NCBI RefSeq assembly: GCF_900111935.1
Contig: NZ_FOYN01000003.1
Location: 710,149-774,148, forward strand
DNA length: 64,000 nt
Origin: Halorubrum sodomense
GTDB lineage: Archaea > Halobacteriota > Halobacteria > Halobacteriales > Haloferacaceae
Direction of reading: 5' to 3'
The notes beneath the pieces are model-generated. The model did not search any database. It was not told the origin of the DNA and was given only the letters and a program-made list of their open reading frames with translations. Below, in pieces: positions 32,353 to 40,282 of this stretch. The translations under genes were made by a program, and so were the position numbers. Each line of letters begins with the position of its first letter. Position 1 is the stretch's first letter.

Positions 32353-33306
32353 ATGGAACGTCCGAGTCGCCAGCGGCAACAGGAGCGAGAGGCGGAGCAG
32401 GAAACGGACGAATCGACGGTCTCCTGTCCGGAGTGTGACTCGGAGAACATCGTCACCGACGCCGACCAGGAACTCGTCTGTGAGGACTGCGGGCTCGTCT
32501 TGGACGAGCGCAACATCGACCGCGGGCCGGAGTGGCGCGCGTTCAACCACTCGGAGCGGCAGTCGAAGTCTCGCGTCGGCGCCCCCATCACGGAGACGAT
32601 GCACGACAAGGGGCTAACGACGACCATCGACTGGAAGGACAAGGACGCGTACGGGCGGTCGCTCTCCTCGGAGAAGCGCTCGCAGATGCACCGCCTCCGC
32701 AAGTGGCAGGAGCGGATCCGGACGAAAGACGCGGGCGAGCGCAACCTCCAGTTCGCGCTCTCGGAGATCGACCGGATGGCGAGCGCGCTCGGGGTGCCGC
32801 GCTCGGTGCGGGAGGTCGCCTCGGTGATCTATCGACGCGCGCTCAACGAGGACCTGATCCGCGGCCGCTCCATCGAGGGCGTCTCCACCGCCGCGCTGTA
32901 CGCCGCCTGCCGGCAGGAGGGGATCCCCCGCAGCCTCGACGAGGTCGCGGACGTCTCGCGGGTGCCACAGAAGGAGATCGGCCGGACGTATCGGTACATC
33001 TCCCAGGAGCTCGGCTTAGAGCTGAAGCCCGTCGACCCCAAGCAGTTCGTCCCCCGGTTCGCGTCCTCGCTCGAACTCTCCGAGGAGGTCCAGTCGAAGG
33101 CGACCGAGATCATCGACGTCTCGGCCGAACAGGGGCTGCTCTCCGGGAAGTCCCCGACGGGCTTCGCGGCCGCCGCGATCTACGCGGCCTCGCTCCTCTG
33201 TAACGAGAAGAAGACCCAGCGCGAAGTGGCGGACGTCGCGCAGGTCACCGAGGTCACCATCCGGAACCGGTACCAAGAGCAGATCGAAGCGATGGGGTTC
33301 CGATAG
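32353..33306 (+). CDS. tfb: Transcription initiation factor TFB (paralog 1)
   Basis: TFB recruits RNA polymerase to TATA-bound TBP. The zinc ribbon uses Cys25, Cys28, Cys43 and Cys46 (CPEC, CEDC), followed by the B-reader motif [10 protein letters not shown]. Two cyclin folds cover about 115-315, with the recognition helix [18 protein letters not shown] at the end that contacts BRE. ATG at 32353 was chosen; the frame upstream is non-coding. Haloarchaea have several TFBs that give promoter selectivity; a second lies at 55.6 kb. Confidence 0.95.
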   Translation: MERPSRQRQQEREAEQETDESTVSCPECDSENIVTDADQELVCEDCGLVLDERNIDRGPEWRAFNHSERQSKSRVGAPITETMHDKGLTTTIDWKDKDAYGRSLSSEKRSQMHRLRKWQERIRTKDAGERNLQFALSEIDRMASALGVPRSVREVASVIYRRALNEDLIRGRSIEGVSTAALYAACRQEGIPRSLDEVADVSRVPQKEIGRTYRYISQELGLELKPVDPKQFVPRFASSLELSEEVQSKATEIIDVSAEQGLLSGKSPTGFAAAAIYAASLLCNEKKTQREVADVAQVTEVTIRNRYQEQIEAMGFR

Positions 33307-33399
33307 GGCGGCCCGTCGAATCCGCCGATCGGTCGCGGCGTCCGCGACGCGACTGTTGGATCGGGTTTTTAATCGATACCCGCTGTATCCACGACCGAG

Positions 33400-33834
33400 A
33401 TGTACGCAGAGATCCTCGTTCCGACCGACGGCAGTCCGGCGTCGGACGCCGCGATCGAACACGCGATCGGCCTCGCAGACCGGTACGACGCCCGTCTCCA
33501 CGCCCTGTACGTCGTCGACGGCGCGGCGTACTCCAGCCTGGAGGCCGGCGCGGAGGTCGTCGTCGAGGCGCTCGAGTCGGAGGGCGAGAAGGCGACGAAG
33601 CGCGTCGCGGACGCAGCTGACGACGCGGGCATCGAGTGCGTCACCAGCGTCACGTCCGGGACGGCGTACCAGTCGATCCACGACTACGTCGACGAACACG
33701 GCATCGACGTCGTCGTCATGGGGACGCACGGACGGAAGGGGATCGGCCGCTACCTGCTCGGGAGCGTCACGGAACGAGTCGTCCGGACCTCGGACGTCCC
33801 GGTGTTGACCGTGCGACAGTCCACGGATGAGTAG
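33400..33834 (+). CDS. Universal stress protein (UspA family)
   Basis: This single UspA domain of 144 residues shows the nucleotide-binding motif GTHGRKGIGRYLLGSVTERV and the N-terminus YAEILVPTDGSPASD. Unlike the paralog at 5.4 kb it has no disordered tail. A tttttaat box 28-34 bases upstream of the ATG is a probable promoter. The start of the MenE-like gene lies 33 bases downstream on the same strand. Confidence 0.92.
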   Translation: MYAEILVPTDGSPASDAAIEHAIGLADRYDARLHALYVVDGAAYSSLEAGAEVVVEALESEGEKATKRVADAADDAGIECVTSVTSGTAYQSIHDYVDEHGIDVVVMGTHGRKGIGRYLLGSVTERVVRTSDVPVLTVRQSTDE

Positions 33835-33867
33835 TCGCACCGCTCCCGGCGAACGCGGGTGACACCG

Positions 33868-35883
33868 ATGCGCGACTGGCTCTCTCACCGCGTGGTCTCG
33901 TCGCCGGACGACACGGCCCTCGTCCGCGCTGAGGACGGCGAGGCGTGGAGCTACACCGACCTCGACCGGCTCGTCGACGAGACGGCCGGGCGACTGGTCG
34001 CGCACGGGCTGGGCGAGGGCGACCGGATCGGGGTGCTCACCCCCCCGTACGTCGGTACCGTCGGCCTCGTCCACGCGACGATGCGGATCGGGGCGACGTT
34101 CGTCCCGCTCGGCCAGGAGCTGACCGCCCGCGAGATCGCCGCGCGGATCGACCGGACCGACCTTGACGCCGTCGTCTGCGCGGAGCCGACCGAGCCGACG
34201 GCGACCGACGCGGCGGCGGAGATCGAGGGGGTCCCCGTCTACTCCGTCGACGACCCGGCGAGCGCCGAGGTCACCGGGATTCACGACGTCGATCCGGCGT
34301 CGATCGATCCGCCGGGATGGTCGTTCGCGGACCCGCTCTGCGTGCTGTTCACCTCCGGGACGACCGGGGAGCCGAAGCCCGTGCCCCTGACCGCGGGCAA
34401 CGTGTACAGTTCCGCGGTCGCCTCGGCGTTCCGCCTGGGCGTCGAGCCCGACGACCGGTGGCTCGTGTCGCTGTCGCTTCACCACATGGGCGGGCTGGCA
34501 CCGGTGTATCGGTCGGTGCTGTACGGGACCACTCTCGTGTTGCGAGAGGGGTTCGACGCGGGCGGCACCGCAGACGACATCGACGCGTACGACGTGAGCG
34601 GGGTCTCGCTCGTCCCGACGATGCTCAAGCGGATGCTCGACCGCCGCGGGACGCTGTCGGACTCGCTGCGCGCGGTCCTGCTCGGGGGCGCGCCCGCGCC
34701 GGCCGAGCTGTTGGAGCGGTGTCGCGACTACTCGATTCCGGTGTACCCGACCTACGGGATGACGGAGGCCGCCTCGCAGATCACGACCGCGACGCCGCGA
34801 CAGACCAGAGACCGGATCGGGACGGTCGGCCGCCCCCTCTTCGGCACCGACGTGACGGTCGTCGACGACGGCGGCGAGCCGGTCGAGCCGGGCGAGACCG
34901 GCGAGATCGTCGTCAGCGGACCGACGATCACGCCGGGATACCTCGCGGTCGACGAAGGCGACCCCGCGGCCTCCGACGCGGTCGAGGTGAACGGGATCGA
35001 TCCGGCGGATCTCGATCGCTCCGAGTTCGGCCCGCACGGACTCCAGACCGGCGATGTCGGTCGATTCGACGAGTCGGGGTTCCTCCACGTGCTCAACCGC
35101 GTCGACGACCGGATCATCACCGGCGGCGAGAACGTCGAACCCGGGGAGGTCGCGGACGTGCTCCGCGGACACCCCGAGGTGGACGACGTGGCGGTGATCG
35201 GGCTCGACGACGACGTGTGGGGTGAACGCGTCGGGGCGCTCGTCGCGGTCGGCGACCGGTTCCCGTCGGGCGCGGTCGCCTCCACCGACGGTCCGTCCTC
35301 GGAGGGAACCGCCCCGGTGGGCGATCGGCTAGGCGACGGCTCGGAGGGCAACGGTTCCGACGGCAGCGATTCGGGTTCCGCCGGTCGCGAAGCGAACGGC
35401 GGGGGGGCGGACGACGACGAGATAGCGGATCCGAGCGCCGGAGCCGACCGCATCGGTCCCGCACCGATCGACGAGGGAGCGTTCGTCGCGTTCGCCCGCG
35501 AGCGGCTGGCCGGGTTCAAGATCCCGAAGACGGTCGCGTACGTCGACGAGCTCCCGCGGACCGTCTCGGGAACGGTCGACCGGGAGGCGACGCGCGCCGT
35601 CCTCCGGGAGCGCGGCGCGGACCCCCGCGAGAGCGCCGACACCGACCTCGAAACCGCGGGGTTCCGGCCGGCCGATCCGACAGATCCGCCGGAAGATTCG
35701 GTAGATCCGCCGGAAGATCCGGAATCGACGGAGACGACCGGGTCGGGCGACCCGAAGCCCGGGTCCGACGGCGGTGGCTCGGCCGCCGACACCGACGGCG
35801 GTGACGACTCGGGTGCCGACGGCGGTGACGGCGAGTCGGACGCGGCCGGCGACGAGGGCGACGCCGAGAACGGGATGACGTAA
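33868..35883 (+). CDS. menE: MenE-like O-succinylbenzoate/acyl-CoA ligase with acidic insertion and tail
   Basis: This is an ANL-superfamily acyl-CoA ligase. The AMP-binding P-loop LFTSGTTGEPKPVPLT lies near residue 163, YGMTEAAS near 295, and the hinge GDVGRFDESGFLHVLNRVDD near 395. A Gly/Ser/Asp-rich insertion of about 70 residues (463-532) interrupts the C-terminal lid domain, and the last 90 residues are an acidic low-complexity tail. The lid motif that normally reads SGK is SGT here (LPRTVSGTVDRE), so the conserved catalytic lysine is missing. menE is favoured by family resemblance; the acyl-CoA dehydrogenase next door leaves another acyl substrate possible. ATG at 33868 was chosen; an in-frame GTG lies nine bases upstream. 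Confidence 0.75.
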   Translation: MRDWLSHRVVSSPDDTALVRAEDGEAWSYTDLDRLVDETAGRLVAHGLGEGDRIGVLTPPYVGTVGLVHATMRIGATFVPLGQELTAREIAARIDRTDLDAVVCAEPTEPTATDAAAEIEGVPVYSVDDPASAEVTGIHDVDPASIDPPGWSFADPLCVLFTSGTTGEPKPVPLTAGNVYSSAVASAFRLGVEPDDRWLVSLSLHHMGGLAPVYRSVLYGTTLVLREGFDAGGTADDIDAYDVSGVSLVPTMLKRMLDRRGTLSDSLRAVLLGGAPAPAELLERCRDYSIPVYPTYGMTEAASQITTATPRQTRDRIGTVGRPLFGTDVTVVDDGGEPVEPGETGEIVVSGPTITPGYLAVDEGDPAASDAVEVNGIDPADLDRSEFGPHGLQTGDVGRFDESGFLHVLNRVDDRIITGGENVEPGEVADVLRGHPEVDDVAVIGLDDDVWGERVGALVAVGDRFPSGAVASTDGPSSEGTAPVGDRLGDGSEGNGSDGSDSGSAGREANGGGADDDEIADPSAGADRIGPAPIDEGAFVAFARERLAGFKIPKTVAYVDELPRTVSGTVDREATRAVLRERGADPRESADTDLETAGFRPADPTDPPEDSVDPPEDPESTETTGSGDPKPGSDGGGSAADTDGGDDSGADGGDGESDAAGDEGDAENGMT

Positions 35884-35897
35884 ACGCACACGAAGTT

Positions 35898-35915
35898 GTT
35901 CGTTGTTCCACGAAC
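35898..35915. promoter_or_regulatory. Inverted repeat upstream of the acyl-CoA dehydrogenase gene
   Basis: Arms gttcgt and acgaac flank six bases, ending 29 bases before the ATG. The position overlaps where the TATA box and polymerase would bind, as expected for a repressor operator. The regulator is not known. Confidence 0.4.
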
Positions 35916-35944
35916 GTTTTGAGCGCGCGGTCCTCACGGTCGGT

Positions 35945-37093
35945 ATGGAACTGCTCGACGACAGCGTCGTGCCGGCGCGCGCGCGAGACGTCAAACAGGA
36001 GGCCCGCGAGTTCGCGGACGAGTACATTGCCCCGAACGCCGAGGCGTATTACGAATCGGGCGAGTACCCCTGGGAGGTGCTCGAAGCGGGGATGGACGCC
36101 GGGCTCGTCGCGCAGGACATCGGCGAGGAGTACGGCGGGAAGGGGTTCGACCTCGCGCAGGTGCTCGCCATCGCGGAGGAGTTCTACCGCGCCGACGCCG
36201 GCATCGCGCTCACCCTCCAGCTCGCCAGCTTCGGCGCCGAGATGGTCGAGCAGTACGGCACCGAGGAGCAGAAGGAGGAGTACCTCCGGCCGGTGGCCGA
36301 GAACGACCAGATCTCCGGGCTCGCGGTCTCCGAACCGCAGACCGGCTCCGACCTCGCGGGCATGACGACGGAGGCCGAGAAGGTCGAGGGCGGCTACGAG
36401 CTCACCGGCGAGAAGTACTGGGTCGGCAACGCGGTCGAGGCCGACTGGCTCACGGTCTACGCCAAGACCGGCGAGAGCGACGACCGCTACTCCAACTACA
36501 CGCTGTTCATCGTCGAGACCGACTCCGACGGCTACGAGGCCGAACACATCCCCGAGAAGATGGGGATGCGCGCGTCCAAGCAGGGCCACATCGTCTTCGA
36601 GGACTGCTTCGTCCCGGAGGAGAACGTCGTCGGCAGCGAGGGCGGCGGCTTCTACGTGCTCGCGGACTTCTTCAACCACGGCCGCGTGATCGTCGGCGGC
36701 CACGGGCTCGGGCTCGCGGCCGCCGCCATCGAGGAGGCGGAGGCGTTCATCGACGAGCGCGAGGCGTTCGGCCGCACCATCGACGAGTTCCAGGCCGTCC
36801 AGCACACGATCTCCGACATGCGCATCGGGTTCGAGTCGGCCCGCGCGCTCAACTGGCGCGCCTGCGAGAAGGTCGCGAACAACGAGGACGCCGGCTACTG
36901 GGCGGCCCTCGCCAAGACCAAGTCCACGGAGGTCGCGACCGACTGCGCCGAGCAGGGCATGAAGCTCCACGGCGGCCGCTCGATCCTCACCGACCGCCGG
37001 ATCGCCCGCGTCTACCGCGACGTGCGCATCCCGGTGATCTACGAGGGCGCCAACGACATCCAGCGCAACCTCATCTACCGGCAGTCGCGCTGA
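35945..37093 (+). CDS. Acyl-CoA dehydrogenase
   Basis: This flavoenzyme inserts the alpha-beta double bond in acyl-CoA. The family signatures GLAVSEPQTGSDLAG and the FAD-binding QVQ-like FQAVQHTISDMRI are present, and the catalytic glutamate lies in VIYEGANDIQRNLIYRQ near the C-terminus. Length (382) is normal. It follows the MenE-like ligase on the same strand after 61 bases containing an inverted repeat, so it may have its own promoter. Chain-length preference cannot be read from sequence. Confidence 0.93.
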   Translation: MELLDDSVVPARARDVKQEAREFADEYIAPNAEAYYESGEYPWEVLEAGMDAGLVAQDIGEEYGGKGFDLAQVLAIAEEFYRADAGIALTLQLASFGAEMVEQYGTEEQKEEYLRPVAENDQISGLAVSEPQTGSDLAGMTTEAEKVEGGYELTGEKYWVGNAVEADWLTVYAKTGESDDRYSNYTLFIVETDSDGYEAEHIPEKMGMRASKQGHIVFEDCFVPEENVVGSEGGGFYVLADFFNHGRVIVGGHGLGLAAAAIEEAEAFIDEREAFGRTIDEFQAVQHTISDMRIGFESARALNWRACEKVANNEDAGYWAALAKTKSTEVATDCAEQGMKLHGGRSILTDRRIARVYRDVRIPVIYEGANDIQRNLIYRQSR

Positions 37094-37111
37094 GGGCGAC
37101 TCCGGGGCGGC

Positions 37112-37786
37112 TCACAGCGTCGCCGCCAACCGCCGCAGCGCCTCACTGCCGCCGGTCGCCAGCGGCTCGCCGTGGCCGACGCAGGCGACCTCGAACACCG
37201 GGGCGCGCTCGGCCAGGTCGCGCACGCTCGCCGCGACCGCGTCGGTGTCGTAGCTGATCACCCAACCGGAGGGCTTCAGGTCGCCGTCCGACTCGGAGAC
37301 GAGGTCCCCGAGCAGTCCGACCCCGAGTTCCTCGCTGACGTACGCGACGTGGCCCGGCGTGTGCCCGGGCGTGTGGTACGCGGTGAACGAGCCGAGCGCC
37401 TCCCCGTCCCGCACGCCGACCACGTCGAGGTCGGGGAGATCCGTGAGGAGCCCGCCGAGCCGCTGGATCAGTCCCTTGTGATTCCGGAGCGGCGGCGACC
37501 GCGCGCCGCGGAGGAGCTGGGCGTCGAACCCGTACGCGTGGATCGACGCGTCGAGGTCGGGCGCCAGCGCCGCCAGCGTCCCGACGTGGTCGAGGTCGTA
37601 GTGGGTAAGCAGGACGCGGCCGATGTCGGAGACCGCGACGCCGGCCTCGTCGAGGCCGCGTCGGATCGCCGCCTCGTCCCACGGCGTGCCGGCGTCGACG
37701 AGGGTCGGCACGTCGTCGGAAACGAGGTACGCGTTGACCCCGCGACAGTCGAACCGCCAGACGCCCTCCGCGATTTCCGTCGCCAT
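37112..37786 (-). CDS. MBL-fold metallo-hydrolase
   Basis: The metal-binding motif is THYDLDHVG (HxxxDH variant) near residue 62, with HTPGHTPGHVAY and GDLVSESDGDLK supplying further ligands and a late histidine in GHGEPLA. The 224-residue size is that of a single-domain glyoxalase II or lactonase-type enzyme. The substrate is unknown. It converges on the acyl-CoA dehydrogenase gene. Confidence 0.87.
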   Translation of the reverse strand: MATEIAEGVWRFDCRGVNAYLVSDDVPTLVDAGTPWDEAAIRRGLDEAGVAVSDIGRVLLTHYDLDHVGTLAALAPDLDASIHAYGFDAQLLRGARSPPLRNHKGLIQRLGGLLTDLPDLDVVGVRDGEALGSFTAYHTPGHTPGHVAYVSEELGVGLLGDLVSESDGDLKPSGWVISYDTDAVAASVRDLAERAPVFEVACVGHGEPLATGGSEALRRLAATL

Positions 37787-37922
37787 GTCGGTGCGTACGG
37801 TCCGGAGCGGAATGAACGCTGTCGTGGCGGAACGCAGGGAGCGCGACCTCCCGGGACCGAGTCGACGCCGTCGACGGTGCGCCCGACGAAAACGCCAAGA
37901 CGCCGGGGCGACACCACGGGGT

Positions 37923-39809
37923 ATGCGACTGGAGGACTACTGGGGGATCGGCCCCAAGACGAGCGAGCGGCTCACGGCGGCGCTCGGGACCGAGCGGGCG
38001 ATCGAGGCGATCGAGTCGGCCGACGTCCGCGCGCTCGTCGACGCCGGGCTCCACCGCGGCCGCGCGACGCGCATCCTCCGCCGGGCGAACGGGGAGGCCG
38101 GGATGGAGGTGCTCGCGACGGGCGACGCGCGCTCGGTGTACGACGACCTCCTCGGGCTCGCGGCCGACGCCGCGCTGACCGCGCACGCGGCGGACCGGAT
38201 CCGCGTGTTGACCCCGCTGCTCGACCGCGACGCCGTCGAGTCGCGGTTAGGGCGGGTCGTCGCCGCCCGCGACGCGTGGACCGGCCTCGACGAGGCTGAC
38301 CGCGAGGCCGTCGAGGACGCGTTCGCCGCGTACGACGAGGCCGACGGCTCCGACCTGGCCGCGGTCGAGACCGCCGTCGCGCTCCGCGAGGCGGGGCTGA
38401 CTGACGGTCCCTTCGCAGCGGTCGGCGCGCTCAACGGCGACCGACTGCGCGACGCGGCCGACGCGCTCGCGGACGTTCGGGGCTCGATCGACCCGGCCGG
38501 CGACCTCGACGGCGACGACATCGAGATCGCGAGCGGCGCCGACGCGGAGCTGGACCGCCTGCGCGAGCGGCTGTCGGCCGCGCGCGACCTCGCGGACTCC
38601 GCGTTCGACGTGCTCGAGTCGGTGCGCGACGGGAGCCTCCGCGACTTCGAGGCGCTGGAGGCGGCGACGATCGACCACGTCGCGCGCGAGACGGGGGTCG
38701 AGCCGGCGACGGTGCGGGCCGCGGCGCCCGACGAGGCGCTCGACGCAGCCGACTTCGTCTCCGGAACCCTCCGGGAACTCGTCGTCGAACTGGAGGCCGC
38801 GGTCGACGAGCGCGAGGCCGCCGTGGCGGCCGACATCCGCGAGCGACTGGGCGACGAGCCCGCGACGGCCGACGCGAGCGAGGCGGAGACCGACGACGCC
38901 GAGGGAACCGGGAGCGACGACGCCGAGGAGACGGAAGAGGGCGGCGACACCACCGTCGCCCGCGCCGCGGCGGCGGTGTCGGACGCCGCGTTCCTGCTGT
39001 CGCTCGGGCGGTTCGCGGCAGAGAACGGCCACGTCCGGCCGATGCTCGTCGACGACGGCATCGCCGTGCGCGGGGCGCGAAATCCCTTCCTCGCCGGCGA
39101 CGTCCAGCCGGTGTCGTACGGGGTCGGCTCCCACTCGCTCGCGGACGCGTCGGGCGTCGCGAGCGCGGACGCCCCGCCGACGGGCGACCGCGTGAGCGTC
39201 CTCACCGGGGCGAACTCCGGCGGGAAGACGACGCTCTTAGAGACCCTCTGTGCGGTCTCGCTGCTCGCGTCGATGGGGCTGCCCGTGCCCGCCGACGCGG
39301 CCGAGGTCGGCGCCTTCGACCGGGTCGTCTTCCACCGCCGGCACGCCTCGTTCAACGCCGGCGTGCTGGAGTCGACGCTGAAGTCGGTCGTCCCGCCGCT
39401 GGTCGCGGACGGCCGCACGCTCATGCTCGTCGACGAGTTCGAGGCGATCACGGAGCCGGGGCGCGCCGCCGACCTGCTGAACGGCCTGGTGACGCTGACG
39501 GTCGACCGCGGCGCGCTCGGCGTGTACGTCACCCACCTCGCGGACGACCTGAGCCCGCTGCCCGACGCCGCCCGCATCGACGGCATCTTCGCGGAGGGGC
39601 TGACGAACGACCTGGACCTCCGGGTCGACTACCAGCCGCGGTTCGAGACCGTCGGGAAGTCCACGCCGGAGTTCATCGTCTCCCGTCTCGTCGCGAACGC
39701 GAGCGACCGCGGCGTCCGCGCCGGCTTCGAACACCTCGCGGGTGCCGTGGGCGAGGAGGCGGTCCAGCGAACCCTCTCCGACGCTCAGTGGACGGCGAAC
39801 GATGACTGA
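37923..39809 (+). CDS. MutS-family ATPase with N-terminal helix-hairpin-helix (haloarchaeal MutS5-like)
   Basis: The protein starts with a helix-hairpin-helix region (YWGIGPKTSERLTAALG) and ends in a MutS-type ABC ATPase: Walker A TGANSGGKTTLLE and Walker B TLMLVDEFEA. There is no N-terminal mismatch-recognition domain with the Phe-x-Glu motif, so it is not classical MutS; it resembles the MutS2/MutS5 group without a Smr domain. An acidic linker lies at about 310-340. The 628 residues suggest a role in recombination or branched-DNA handling. The stop overlaps the next gene. Confidence 0.85.
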   Translation: MRLEDYWGIGPKTSERLTAALGTERAIEAIESADVRALVDAGLHRGRATRILRRANGEAGMEVLATGDARSVYDDLLGLAADAALTAHAADRIRVLTPLLDRDAVESRLGRVVAARDAWTGLDEADREAVEDAFAAYDEADGSDLAAVETAVALREAGLTDGPFAAVGALNGDRLRDAADALADVRGSIDPAGDLDGDDIEIASGADAELDRLRERLSAARDLADSAFDVLESVRDGSLRDFEALEAATIDHVARETGVEPATVRAAAPDEALDAADFVSGTLRELVVELEAAVDEREAAVAADIRERLGDEPATADASEAETDDAEGTGSDDAEETEEGGDTTVARAAAAVSDAAFLLSLGRFAAENGHVRPMLVDDGIAVRGARNPFLAGDVQPVSYGVGSHSLADASGVASADAPPTGDRVSVLTGANSGGKTTLLETLCAVSLLASMGLPVPADAAEVGAFDRVVFHRRHASFNAGVLESTLKSVVPPLVADGRTLMLVDEFEAITEPGRAADLLNGLVTLTVDRGALGVYVTHLADDLSPLPDAARIDGIFAEGLTNDLDLRVDYQPRFETVGKSTPEFIVSRLVANASDRGVRAGFEHLAGAVGEEAVQRTLSDAQWTANDD

Positions 39810-40254
39810 GGAGGCGGGCGGTAGCGACCCCGGGCCGGACCGGATCCGCTCGATCGCGGTCCACCGCGAGGACGTGGCGAACGCCCTCGAAGCCACGCTC
39901 CGGAGCGACCGGGATGTCGTCCTCCGCGCGACGCCGCCCTTCTCGGGGCGGATGCGCGCTCGGCTCCACGCGGTCGACACGGACGGCGACGGTGACGCCG
40001 AGAACACGGGTGAATCCGACGTTCCGGCGCCGCTTCACGTCGACCCGCGGGACCTGGTCGAGGACGTGCCGCCGTATCCCGAGCCCGACGACACCGCGAC
40101 CGAATACCCCGACGCCGACCTCGAAGCCCGCCGGGAGCGACACGCGGAAGCCGTCGAGTCGTGGCGCGAGCGCGTCCGCGAGGGCGTCGGCTCGACGGTC
40201 GAAATCGAGGTCGACGGCGACGCTCGCGCCGTCGACGTGGTCGCGCTCGGCTGA
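39802..40254 (+). CDS. Hypothetical acidic protein coupled to the MutS-like gene
   Basis: The 150-residue protein starts inside the end of the MutS-like gene (8-base overlap), so the two are probably translated together. It shows a strand-helix N-terminus (IRSIAVHREDVANALEAT), an acidic central linker with DPRDLVEDVPPYPEPDD, and a helix-strand end (STVEIEVDGDARAVDVVALG). I do not recognise the family. Context suggests DNA metabolism. Confidence 0.7.
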   Translation: MTEEAGGSDPGPDRIRSIAVHREDVANALEATLRSDRDVVLRATPPFSGRMRARLHAVDTDGDGDAENTGESDVPAPLHVDPRDLVEDVPPYPEPDDTATEYPDADLEARRERHAEAVESWRERVREGVGSTVEIEVDGDARAVDVVALG

Positions 40255-40282
40255 ATCGAGCCGGAAAACCGAACCGCGCGAG

